Of a stretch of 19,613 nt of DNA, positions 8,279 to 14,706 are shown one piece after another. The stretch's first letter is position 1; each line of letters begins with the position of its first letter. The stretch is taken from the NCBI GenBank assembly GCA_964350585.1, contig CAYGKC010000021.1, positions 1 to 19,613 of the forward strand, read 5' to 3'. A model generated the notes under the pieces. The model saw only the letters and a list, made by a program, of their open reading frames with translations, made no database searches and was not told where the DNA came from. The position numbers and the translations under genes were made by a program. The DNA is from JBAYJM01 sp964350585 (GTDB taxonomy: Bacteria > Patescibacteriota > Patescibacteriia > 2-01-FULL-39-33).

Positions 8279-9145
8279 TTAGGAGTAAACAAATAATAAA
8301 CCTGCTTCTTTTCCGATAAAATCTGCCTCAGCAGCACTTTTTGAAAAAAGTTTTTTTACACTTTTCATTTTATATGCTGGATAAAAGGTGTTTATGTGCC
8401 ATGGCGTATCTTCTCCCAACTGATTTTTTATAAACAGAGCGATTTTAGTCAATTCATTTTTTGAATCATTTACTCCTGGAATAAGCAAAGTAGCCACTTC
8501 CAAATGAACATTGTTTCTCTTAATTTTAACAAGATTATTTAAAACAGGATCAATTTGTGAACTGCAATACTGAAAATAACTCTTAATATCAAAGAATTTT
8601 AAGTCAATATTTATCGCATCAAGCAACGGCAAGATTTCTTCAAGACAATAGTCTGACATATAGCCATTTGATACCCAAATATTTTTTATGTTATTTTCAT
8701 TTGCAAGTTTCATACACCTAATTGCAAATTCAGCAAATACAGTCGGTTCTGTATAAGTATATGAAATTGAAGGACAATTGTATTTTTGGGCTAAAATGAT
8801 AATGTCTTCGGGCTTAACTTCTTTAATTGAATTATTATGCTCCAATATACTTTCAGTAACTTGTGAAATACTCCAGTTTTGACAGCCCAAACACTTAAAA
8901 TTACATCCTAAAGATGCTATTGAATAAGTCATTGTTCGGGGTAAATAATTTCTAATTGGCTTTTTTTCTATAGGATCAATATTTTGACAAATTATTTTTC
9001 CATAATTTACAGAATAAAGCACACCATCAATATTTTTTCTCACTTTACAAAAACCAAAATCTCCATTTTTAATTTTGCAAAAACGATTGCATAATAAACA
9101 TTCAATTCCAATCCTGCTTTTTTTATAAAATTCAGCTTCGGTCAT
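8279..9145 (-). CDS. amrS: AmrS-like radical SAM enzyme (AMMECR1-MEMO-radical SAM module)
   Basis: A 288-aa radical SAM protein. The 4Fe-4S cluster motif is SLGCNFKCLGCQNWSIS, with C81, C85 and C88. Upstream lies a cysteine-rich knuckle (C16, C19, C23, C33; CLLCNRFCKIKNGDFGFCKVR) and IDPIEKKPIRNYLPR, both marks of the AmrS/PflA-like branch. PSISYTYTEPTVF and the late HINTFYPAYKM also fit. I chose the ATG at 9145 because the family begins just before the cysteine knuckle; the longer frame from the TTG at 9256 would translate a structured, GC-rich leader. The protein stops at GLLFVYS, where most relatives continue with a further cysteine-containing tail, so the C-terminus looks short. Its substrate is unknown. 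It probably works with the MEMO-like protein at 6062-6853. Confidence 0.85.
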   Translation of the reverse strand: MTEAEFYKKSRIGIECLLCNRFCKIKNGDFGFCKVRKNIDGVLYSVNYGKIICQNIDPIEKKPIRNYLPRTMTYSIASLGCNFKCLGCQNWSISQVTESILEHNNSIKEVKPEDIIILAQKYNCPSISYTYTEPTVFAEFAIRCMKLANENNIKNIWVSNGYMSDYCLEEILPLLDAINIDLKFFDIKSYFQYCSSQIDPVLNNLVKIKRNNVHLEVATLLIPGVNDSKNELTKIALFIKNQLGEDTPWHINTFYPAYKMKSVKKLFSKSAAEADFIGKEAGLLFVYS

Positions 9146-9229
9146 AATAATTAATTTGAGGCGACCATATCGATGATCGCCTCTGAGGGGTAATGCCCAA
9201 GGAAAGGGCACATCAGCCTTGGGGCTGGA
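9146..9229 (-). promoter_or_regulatory. Structured leader RNA ahead of the radical SAM gene
   Basis: The stretch is GC-rich in an AT-rich setting. On the minus-strand transcript the last hairpin (9183-9158) pairs GAGGCGAUCAU with AUGGUCGCCUC over a CGAU loop: 11 pairs with one G-U. On the plus strand that pair would be a C-A mismatch, so the minus RNA is the likely form. Ahead of it two structures compete for the same bases: GCCC(C)AAGG with CCUUGGGC (9225-9217 with 9202-9195), or UGCCC with GGGCA (9210-9206 with 9198-9194) inside a CUGA/UCAG pair. This looks like a cis-regulatory RNA. I match it to no known class. Confidence 0.5.
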
Positions 9230-9235
9230 AAAACA

Positions 9236-9244
9236 ATTATACCA
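9236..9244 (-). promoter_or_regulatory. Extended -10 promoter for the radical SAM gene
   Basis: The minus strand reads TGGTATAAT at 9244-9236, a full extended -10 element. Initiation near 9229 would give a leader of about 84 nt that consists almost entirely of the GC-rich hairpin region. No good -35 is seen. Confidence 0.55.
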
Positions 9245-9302
9245 AACCTGGAGCAAAACACATATAAAGCATTCTAAATGAATAATATCACAAAACAGTA
9301 TT

Positions 9303-9331
9303 TTGCTAAATAACAGTTAAATTGTTAAAAT
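9303..9331 (+). promoter_or_regulatory. Promoter for the gene at 9339 (leaderless or nearly so)
   Basis: TTGCTA (9303-9308), a 17-nt spacer and an extended -10 TGTTAAAAT (9323-9331). The ATG at 9339 lies 7 nt after the -10 box, so the message should begin at or next to the start codon. Confidence 0.6.
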
Positions 9332-9338
9332 ATATTTG

Positions 9339-10037
9339 ATGCTAATTAAGGAAAAATCAACAGAAAAAGCGGAAAAATTTTACAGCCAAGGATTAAGAAA
9401 AGAAGCTCGAGACGAATATGTTCCGACCAAAAAAAGCCGATTTTGCTTAAAATCTTGCGGGTGTTTCATTATTTTTCTTATTTTGATTGCATTAACAATA
9501 TATGCAACTTTTTTTTATATTATTGGTCCCATAGTGAAAGCTGTGGATAACTTACCAGAGGATTTTCCAAAAGAGCTAGTTATTTATAATTCAACAAATT
9601 CATCAATTAAAATCCAAGACGGAAAAGATAAAGAAAAAGTAGAGAGTATATTAAAATTATTACCCGATTCTATTATTTCACCTTTTTTAAAATTCTTAAG
9701 TACTGATATTAAAACTCAAATCATACAAAAAACCTCACAGGGGATAGAAATCAAAAAAAATGCAACGATTAATGACTTAAAAAATTATTTTGGTAATCCT
9801 GATTTTAAAAATACCAAATCTGTATCAATTGCTTCAAAAGAAATTGAAAGAAAGAAAGAAGAGCTCTCGGAATTTTATCGGAAACAATTAATAAATAAAG
9901 AGTTCCAATTTAAGGAAAACATAAGTGACTATGATATAAACTTGCAATTTTGGAAAAATGACATATTCGGAATTATTAATATTAAAGACAGTACCGAAAT
10001 AAATAAAAGCGATACAAATATAACAATAAGTTATTAA
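9339..10037 (+). CDS. Hypothetical single-pass membrane protein
   Basis: I do not recognise this 232-aa protein. Residues 1-36 are charged and would be cytoplasmic; a single membrane helix spans about 42-64 (CFIIFLILIALTIYATFFYIIG). The rest (about 65-232) is polar and presumably outside the cell, with a lysine-rich, mostly helical and strand-mixed composition and no cysteines. A domain that displays stress-like or binding functions cannot be deduced. I chose the ATG at 9339 over the TTG three bases earlier because it sits at the expected transcription start. The stop is 3 nt from the next gene, so it forms an operon with the WecG/TagA glycosyltransferase; a role in the cell surface is possible by association only. 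Confidence 0.65.
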   Translation: MLIKEKSTEKAEKFYSQGLRKEARDEYVPTKKSRFCLKSCGCFIIFLILIALTIYATFFYIIGPIVKAVDNLPEDFPKELVIYNSTNSSIKIQDGKDKEKVESILKLLPDSIISPFLKFLSTDIKTQIIQKTSQGIEIKKNATINDLKNYFGNPDFKNTKSVSIASKEIERKKEELSEFYRKQLINKEFQFKENISDYDINLQFWKNDIFGIINIKDSTEINKSDTNITISY

Positions 10038-10040
10038 CGA

Positions 10041-10802
10041 ATGAAAATTGAATTTTTAGGCATAAAAATAGATAAAATAAATTTCGATCAAACTTTGGAA
10101 AAAATAAGTTATTATTTTAATTCTCCCAAACAAGCCATAATTATTACAGTTAATGCGGAGATAACATTACTTGCTCAAAAAAATGCAGATTTTAAAAGAA
10201 TTATTAATGAAGCCGAAATAGCAACATGTGATGGATCCGGTCCGGCTTTTGCAGCTAAAATCTTAAAGGGCGAAAAATTATTCAGAGTTACTGGCGTTGA
10301 TCTTGTAAGTAAAATTTTAGAATTATCAGAAAACGGTCAATTTGAAAATGGCAAACTATTTTTACTTGGAGGTGAGAGTGGAGTAGCTAGCAATGTTGCC
10401 CAAAAATTCCAAAAAGCCAAAATAGTTGGTGCTGAGTCCGGAGGAAAATTAGTTAAAAATAAAGGAATGTTTGCACTGGAGAATAATTCAAAAATTATCC
10501 AACAAATAAACTCCAGCGGAGCAAATATGCTCTTTGTCGCTTTCGGTATGGAAAAGCAAGAAATGTGGATTAAACAAAATCTACACCTTATGCCAAATAT
10601 AAAAGTAGCTGTAGGAGTAGGGGGAACATTTGACTTTATATCCGGAAAAATAAAAAGAGCTCCCAAATGGATGAGAATAATTGGCTTGGAATGGCTTTTT
10701 AGATTGATTCAGCAACCAAGAAAAAGATTTAAAAGAATATACAGTGCAGTTGTAAAGTTTGGTTTTTTAGTTTTAAAAGAGAAAATAAAACTATCTCTAT
10801 AA
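10041..10802 (+). CDS. WecG/TagA/CpsF family glycosyltransferase (GT26)
   Basis: A 253-aa enzyme of the family that adds N-acetylmannosamine or a related sugar to a polyprenyl-diphosphate-linked acceptor, as in teichoic acid or enterobacterial common antigen assembly. Signature motifs are ITVNAEITLLAQKN (about 35-48), ATCDGSGPAF with the likely catalytic base D64, FLLGGESGVA, LFVAFGMEKQEMW, and VGVGGTFDFISGKIKRAPKW followed by GLEWLFRLIQQPRKRFKR near the C-terminus. The basic C-terminal end is known in this family to help attach the enzyme to the membrane. It follows a membrane protein gene by 3 nt. The specific sugar cannot be told. Confidence 0.93.
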   Translation: MKIEFLGIKIDKINFDQTLEKISYYFNSPKQAIIITVNAEITLLAQKNADFKRIINEAEIATCDGSGPAFAAKILKGEKLFRVTGVDLVSKILELSENGQFENGKLFLLGGESGVASNVAQKFQKAKIVGAESGGKLVKNKGMFALENNSKIIQQINSSGANMLFVAFGMEKQEMWIKQNLHLMPNIKVAVGVGGTFDFISGKIKRAPKWMRIIGLEWLFRLIQQPRKRFKRIYSAVVKFGFLVLKEKIKLSL

Positions 10803-10812
10803 ATTTATATGT

Positions 10813-10836
10813 TAATTAAAACTGTTTTAATTTTTT
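10813..10836 (+). terminator. Possible AT-only terminator after the GT26 gene
   Basis: AATTAAAA (10814-10821), loop CTG and TTTTAATT (10825-10832) form an 8-pair stem that runs into a T-tract. The stem has only A-T pairs, so it is weak, but its place just after the stop at 10802 fits. The rest of the 165-nt gap to gltX shows no gene or clear structure. Confidence 0.35.
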
Positions 10837-10967
10837 ATATGTATGCAACAATAATTTCCTACGAATAGTTAAGATCCAATAGTCGGAAGAAAATATACTT
10901 AGTTCTAATTTGCAAATTATAAATATTTATTGCAATATATAACTACAAATTAACATTTATTTTAAAT

Positions 10968-12458
10968 ATGCCCAAAAAAGTAAGAACAAGATTCGCTCCC
11001 AGTCCAACCGGATATCTGCATGTCGGAAGCTTAAGAACTGCGCTGTATTCATATCTTTATGCAAAACAAAATAAGGGCGATTTTTTGTTGCGCATTGAAG
11101 ATACAGACCAAACCAGAGAAGTCGAAGGCGCTGTGGAAAACTTACTAAAAACACTCGATTGGGCTGGTGTAAACCCCGATGAAGGTGTTTATCTCGATTC
11201 TGAAGGTAAAATTTCAGAAAAGGGCAATTTTGGACCTTATACGCAATCTAAAAGGCTTGATATTTACCAAAAATTCGCCCAAAAACTACTTAAAGAGGGG
11301 AAAGCTTATTACTGTTTTTGTAAACCAGAAAGATTGGAAGAACTAAGAAAGAATCAAGAAGCGCAGAAACAGCCAACTCGATACGACAGGCATTGCTGTA
11401 ATTTATCAAATCAAGAGGTTAGGGAAAAATTAGAAGCCGGAGAAAAATTTGTTATTCGCATGAAGGTTCCGGAAAATCAAGAAATAAAATTTAAAGATGC
11501 AGTGAGGGGAGATGTTTCAATAAACAGCAATGAAGTAGATGATCAGATAATATTAAAATCAGACGGCTTTCCAACATATCATTTAGCCGTTGTTGTTGAT
11601 GACCACCTAATGGAGATAACTCATGTTTTTAGGGGAGAAGAATGGATTTCATCAACGCCAAAACATATTATTCTCTATCAGGCATTCGGCTGGGATATTC
11701 CAGAATTTGTCCATATTTCATTAACGTTAAATCCTGACAGGACAAAATTATCCAAAAGACAGGGCGCCGTTGCGGTTGAAGATTTTAAAGAAGCCGGCTA
11801 CTTGCCTGAGACCCTTAATAATTTTATTGTTCTTTTGGGCTGGAATCCAGGCACTGAGCAAGAGATATTTTCCATGGAGGAGATGATTAAAAATTTCGAC
11901 CTGAAAAAATTAAATAAATCTGGCGCTGTATTTGATCGGGAAAAACTTGATTGGATGAATGGAGAATACATCAAACAAACTGATTTAGACAGGTTCGTAG
12001 AATTAGCTAAACCATTTTTTGAAAAAAATACTAACATTAAACTTGAAGCCTTAGGACAAACAACAATCGAAAAAATATTTATACTTGAAAAACAAAGAAT
12101 ATCAAAACTTTCTGAAATAGGGCAGGGGATAGGATTTTTATTCCAAGATAAATTGGATTATGACGATAAGATGCTTATTTGGAAAAAGTCTGATATAGAA
12201 TCAGCTTTAAATAACTTAAATATTTTATCAGAAGAATTAAATGGATATTCAGAAACTGATTGGAATGCAAAAATATTAGAAGAAAAAATTATTGCATTTA
12301 TAAAAAACAATAATCTTACTAACGGAGAAATTCTTTGGCCCATGAGAGTTGCACTTACAGGAGCGGAAAAATCTCCTACACCTTTTGAAGTAGCTGATAT
12401 TTTAGGCAAAGAAAAAAGCATAGCAAGAATAAAAGAGGCTATAAATAAACTAAAATAA
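10968..12458 (+). CDS. gltX: Glutamyl-tRNA synthetase
   Basis: Charges tRNA-Glu. A class I synthetase of 496 aa. The HIGH motif is PTGYLHVGSLRTAL (H18-V-G-S21) and the KMSKS motif is KLSKR (260-264), so both ATP-binding signatures are present in slightly altered form. YYCFCKPERLEEL with a later HCC suggests the zinc-binding insert. LLRIEDTDQTR and FRGEEWISSTPKH are typical. The ATG has no Shine-Dalgarno sequence; a TATTTT box at 10958-10963 could make it nearly leaderless. The enzyme may also charge tRNA-Gln in organisms using the GatCAB route, but that cannot be judged here. Its 3' end overlaps the T-tract region of the terminator of the convergent small gene. Confidence 0.96.
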   Translation: MPKKVRTRFAPSPTGYLHVGSLRTALYSYLYAKQNKGDFLLRIEDTDQTREVEGAVENLLKTLDWAGVNPDEGVYLDSEGKISEKGNFGPYTQSKRLDIYQKFAQKLLKEGKAYYCFCKPERLEELRKNQEAQKQPTRYDRHCCNLSNQEVREKLEAGEKFVIRMKVPENQEIKFKDAVRGDVSINSNEVDDQIILKSDGFPTYHLAVVVDDHLMEITHVFRGEEWISSTPKHIILYQAFGWDIPEFVHISLTLNPDRTKLSKRQGAVAVEDFKEAGYLPETLNNFIVLLGWNPGTEQEIFSMEEMIKNFDLKKLNKSGAVFDREKLDWMNGEYIKQTDLDRFVELAKPFFEKNTNIKLEALGQTTIEKIFILEKQRISKLSEIGQGIGFLFQDKLDYDDKMLIWKKSDIESALNNLNILSEELNGYSETDWNAKILEEKIIAFIKNNNLTNGEILWPMRVALTGAEKSPTPFEVADILGKEKSIARIKEAINKLK

Positions 12459-12490
12459 AAAAATAGGCTGCATCAGTTATGATACAGCCC
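12450..12490 (-). terminator. Rho-independent terminator of the 37-aa cysteine protein
   Basis: On the minus strand GGCTG-ATCA pairs with TGAT-CAGCC (12489-12466) with one internal mismatch and a TAAC loop, followed by TATTTTTTTATTTTA. In the other direction no T-tract follows, so it serves the minus-strand gene. It reaches into the stop codon of gltX. Confidence 0.8.
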
Positions 12491-12501
12491 GAAATCAAGG
12501 G

Positions 12502-12615
12502 TTATTTCTTTTGGGCTGCAGTTGCAGCCATGACTTTTTCAGCCATTAACTTGGGGCAGTCACGCCCTTTGTTTCCTATGCAACCATAATGGTCGCATTC
12601 TTTACAATTATTCAT
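12502..12615 (-). CDS. 37-aa four-cysteine protein
   Basis: A small gene below usual length cut-offs. It has every mark of a real expression unit: a consensus promoter, an AAGGAGG Shine-Dalgarno sequence 5 nt before the ATG, and a strong terminator 12 nt after the stop. The protein starts MNNCKECDHYGC and has cysteines at 4, 7, 12 and 20, with histidine 9, followed by a charged and alanine-rich helix (EKVMAATAAQKK). The CxxC-x4-C-x7-C pattern suggests binding of one zinc ion or an iron-sulfur centre. I do not recognise the family. A regulator, a metal-binding protein or the small partner of another enzyme are all possible. Confidence 0.75.
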   Translation of the reverse strand: MNNCKECDHYGCIGNKGRDCPKLMAEKVMAATAAQKK

Positions 12616-12635
12616 TGCACCCTCCTTATCTATTA

Positions 12636-12664
12636 ATTATACACCTTTTTTGTAATTTTGTCAA
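12636..12664 (-). promoter_or_regulatory. Consensus promoter for the 37-aa cysteine protein
   Basis: TTGACA (12664-12659), 17 nt, TATAAT (12641-12636): a perfect housekeeping promoter on the minus strand. Initiation near 12629 gives a leader of about 14 nt that contains the strong Shine-Dalgarno sequence. Confidence 0.9.
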
Positions 12665-12690
12665 GTAGATTTAAACTCTACCAAAATATT

Positions 12691-12699
12691 TGCTATAAT
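12691..12699 (+). promoter_or_regulatory. Extended -10 promoter for the M23 peptidase operon
   Basis: TGCTATAAT is an extended -10 box; the -35 region (TTAAAC at 12671) is poor. The ATG at 12729 lies about 23 nt after the expected start of transcription. It is back to back with the promoter of the small cysteine protein. Confidence 0.6.
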
Positions 12700-12728
12700 A
12701 ATTAGTATATAAACCATATTAAAAAATA

Positions 12729-13934
12729 ATGTTAAAAAAATCAATTTCATTATTAATATTTTTCCTGATTTTTAATTTTTTTATCGTAGGAAGTGTTTTT
12801 TCTGCTGACGGTCCTGATCAAACAGTTATCAATAATTTAAACAAACAGCTTCAAGAACAGCAAAAAAAAATAGATCAAATTGTTGATAAAATTGAACAAT
12901 ACAAAGCAACCATTAATAAGGTTCAGGGAGAAGCGACGACATATAAAAATCAGGTTTTAATACTAGATAATCAAATAGCTAAAACAAACCTTGACATTGA
13001 AGCAAAGCAAGAAGAAATTAAACAAACAGAACTTCAGATTAATAAGGTGCAACTGGAAATCAAAAGAAATGAACAAGAAATCTCAAAAAACAAAGTTGAG
13101 TTAGCTTCTTTTATCAGACTTCTTGCGAGATACAATGATAAAAATTATCTTTCTGTTTTATTAAGTAACAATTCATTTTCGGATTTTTTTGACCAAATAA
13201 AATATGGCGAGGATTTGCAAAGAAACATTCAAAAAGCTTTAAATAAAACCAAAGAATTAGTCAATAAACTTTCAAAACAAAAAGAAGATTTAGAATCAAA
13301 AAATAAACAGTTAAGTGGACTACTCGAAAAACTTCAAAGTTCAAAAGATGCGCTCGCAGATCAAAAAATTGCTAAAAATTATCTAATTATCCAAAGCCAG
13401 CAATCAGAAAAAAAATTCCAAACAATAGTTTCCGACTTAAAGAAAGCTCAAAACTCAGCTAATAGCCAGATTGTGTCAATTGAAAGAAAACTTCGCGAGG
13501 AATTATCAAAAAAAGGAGGTGATGAAAAACTAAACAGCTTAAGCAACGCTGTCTTAAGTTGGCCAACTGTTTCAAAACGTTTAACTTCAACTTTCTATGA
13601 TCCCACATATCCATACCGAAACCTTTTCGAACACTCTGGAATTGATATAGGCATCAAAACAGGAACACCTGTTATGGCAGCTGAGGCTGGTTACGTGGCA
13701 AAAGCAGCCATAGGGACAAAATGGTACGGTAATTACGTTATGATTATTCATAGCAATAATTTATCTACGCTTTACGGTCACCTCAACAGTATAGTTGTTC
13801 AAGAAGACAAATACGTATCCAAAGGACAAATTATCGGCTACAGCGGAAGTACGGGATTTTCCTCCGGTCCTCATTTGCACTTCGAGGTTAGAAGCAACGG
13901 CATTCCAACAGATCCATTAAAATACTTACCATAA
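12729..13934 (+). CDS. Secreted coiled-coil M23 family peptidase (EnvC/NlpD-like)
   Basis: A 401-aa exported cell-wall enzyme or activator. Residues 1-26 are a signal peptide ending VFSA. Residues about 30-260 are a long coiled coil rich in Q, K, E and N, as in EnvC and PcsB. Residues about 290-401 are a LytM/M23 zinc-peptidase domain: HSGIDIG with H302 and D306, YGHLN with H351, and GPHLHFEVR with H384. All the metal and catalytic residues seem intact, so it probably cuts peptidoglycan crosslinks itself during division, rather than acting only as an amidase activator. It is followed 4 nt later by a small membrane-linked gene, and together with the next two genes it forms a likely operon. The ATG has no Shine-Dalgarno sequence. 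Confidence 0.93.
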   Translation: MLKKSISLLIFFLIFNFFIVGSVFSADGPDQTVINNLNKQLQEQQKKIDQIVDKIEQYKATINKVQGEATTYKNQVLILDNQIAKTNLDIEAKQEEIKQTELQINKVQLEIKRNEQEISKNKVELASFIRLLARYNDKNYLSVLLSNNSFSDFFDQIKYGEDLQRNIQKALNKTKELVNKLSKQKEDLESKNKQLSGLLEKLQSSKDALADQKIAKNYLIIQSQQSEKKFQTIVSDLKKAQNSANSQIVSIERKLREELSKKGGDEKLNSLSNAVLSWPTVSKRLTSTFYDPTYPYRNLFEHSGIDIGIKTGTPVMAAEAGYVAKAAIGTKWYGNYVMIIHSNNLSTLYGHLNSIVVQEDKYVSKGQIIGYSGSTGFSSGPHLHFEVRSNGIPTDPLKYLP

Positions 13935-13938
13935 ACAA

Positions 13939-14175
13939 ATGTCAAAAACAACAGCCAAAAAATCGCTTAAAATAACTGAGAGCCCCATGCAAGAACTAAA
14001 AAATGAGGCTGAAGTTATTGGCAAAAAAATTGTAAAAAAGTTTAAACAAGCAAAGGATAAACTGGATTCGCTTGACAAGGATAAAAAGAATAAAATTTTA
14101 GCGGGTATAATAGGTGCCGGTATCGCCATAGGAGTTGGTACGGCCATAGCCTCTAAAAATAGAAAAAAGAAATAA
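13939..14175 (+). CDS. Small lysine-rich membrane-anchored protein, YtxH-like
   Basis: A 78-aa protein with a charged, helical first part (KNEAEVIGKKIVKKFKQAKD) and one glycine-rich hydrophobic segment near the C-terminus (ILAGIIGAGIAIGVGTAIA), then a basic tail NRKKK. The shape is that of YtxH- or DUF883-type small proteins that sit on the membrane and have no enzymatic motif. Function unknown. It starts 4 nt after the M23 peptidase stop and ends 11 nt before the cysteine-rich 42-aa gene, so it is co-transcribed. Confidence 0.75.
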   Translation: MSKTTAKKSLKITESPMQELKNEAEVIGKKIVKKFKQAKDKLDSLDKDKKNKILAGIIGAGIAIGVGTAIASKNRKKK

Positions 14176-14186
14176 TTTAAAAAATT

Positions 14187-14315
14187 ATGGAAAATTGCAT
14201 TGCATGCGGAATACCATTAGACGAACAAACAAGCTGTTCTTGTGAAACTTCCGTTTGTTTTCATTGCTGCAATTGTGAAACTGAATGCGAATGCGGTTGT
14301 ACTGATAAGAAGTAA
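14187..14315 (+). CDS. 42-aa protein with 11 cysteines
   Basis: A very short gene, missed by length cut-offs. It begins MENCIACGIPLDEQ and has cysteines at 4, 7, 17, 19, 24, 27, 28, 30, 34, 36 and 38, plus H26: over a quarter of the residues. CxxCG near the start is like a zinc-ribbon knuckle; the rest (CFHCCNCETECECGC) looks like a metallothionein cluster. It probably binds several zinc or copper ions, but this is inferred only from composition. No signal peptide, so cytoplasmic. No Shine-Dalgarno sequence, as expected of an operon gene in this genome, 11 nt behind the previous stop. A weak terminator follows. It could be a zinc-ribbon fragment, though no upstream part in frame suggests this. 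Confidence 0.65.
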   Translation: MENCIACGIPLDEQTSCSCETSVCFHCCNCETECECGCTDKK

Positions 14316-14326
14316 ACAGTAAAAAA

Positions 14327-14361
14327 TTGCCTTCTTAAAATATTTGGCATTTTTTTATTTT
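14327..14361 (+). terminator. Possible weak terminator after the 11-cysteine gene
   Basis: TGCC (14328-14331) can pair with GGCA (14346-14349), helped by flanking A and T runs, followed by seven T and TATTTT-like sequence. The GC stem is only four pairs with a long loop, so the call is tentative. Confidence 0.35.
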
Positions 14362-14403
14362 GAATAATTGTCAACAACAAGTTATCAAAACAAGGAGAAA
14401 TAA

Positions 14404-14643
14404 ATGTCCTGCATAATCTTTATTATTGGATTGATAGGTAAATTTTTTTCTATTTTGGGACCAATATCCATATTATTTGGTATAAAGGTACGAAGCGACA
14501 GCAAATTTCATTTGAAACGTGGAGGCATTACAAAAGAAATTTTTGCTGGTGAATTTTGCGTTCATTTATTACTTATAGGAGGAGGGTTGGTAATTACCAT
14601 GATAGGTTTAGCGTTAATAAAATCAGTAGAAAATTTGTCGTAG
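14404..14643 (+). CDS. Small two-helix membrane protein
   Basis: A 79-aa protein with two hydrophobic segments (about residues 3-26 and 53-71) joined by a basic, polar loop (KVRSDSKFHLKRGGITKEIF). I do not recognise it. It has AAGGAG 8 nt before the ATG, one of few clear Shine-Dalgarno sequences in the window, and a strong terminator directly after its stop, so it is probably a single-gene transcript. The loop's lysines and arginines suggest it faces the cytoplasm. Holin-like or transporter-subunit roles cannot be shown. Confidence 0.6.
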   Translation: MSCIIFIIGLIGKFFSILGPISILFGIKVRSDSKFHLKRGGITKEIFAGEFCVHLLLIGGGLVITMIGLALIKSVENLS

Positions 14644-14664
14644 AGTCCTCAAAGGACTCTTTTA
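14642..14664 (+). terminator. Rho-independent terminator after the two-helix membrane protein
   Basis: AGAGTCC (14642-14648), loop TCAAA, GGACTCT (14654-14660), then TTT. A perfect seven-pair stem with a short T-tract, starting inside the TAG stop codon region. Confidence 0.75.
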
Positions 14665-14706
14665 AGTTAATTAATTTTTAACCTTAAAATTTTATTATCC
14701 TTAAAA

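Noticed and set aside
9158..9228. tRNA or SRP RNA in the GC-rich element
   Set aside because: There is no T-loop GTTCRA, no CCA-ready acceptor stem and no SRP GGAA tetraloop region; the fold is a set of simple hairpins.
9146..9256. N-terminal extension of the radical SAM protein from a TTG at 9256
   Set aside because: The extension translates the GC-rich hairpin region, overlaps a good -10 box, and does not resemble the family. The ATG at 9145 just before the cysteine knuckle is the better start.
10337..10666. Open frame of 109 aa on the minus strand inside the WecG/TagA gene
   Set aside because: It is antisense to a well-conserved family domain and has no promoter or SD; a shadow frame.
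13926..14147. Minus-strand open frame of 73 aa opposite the YtxH-like gene
   Set aside because: Antisense to a tightly packed operon, low-complexity product and no signals.
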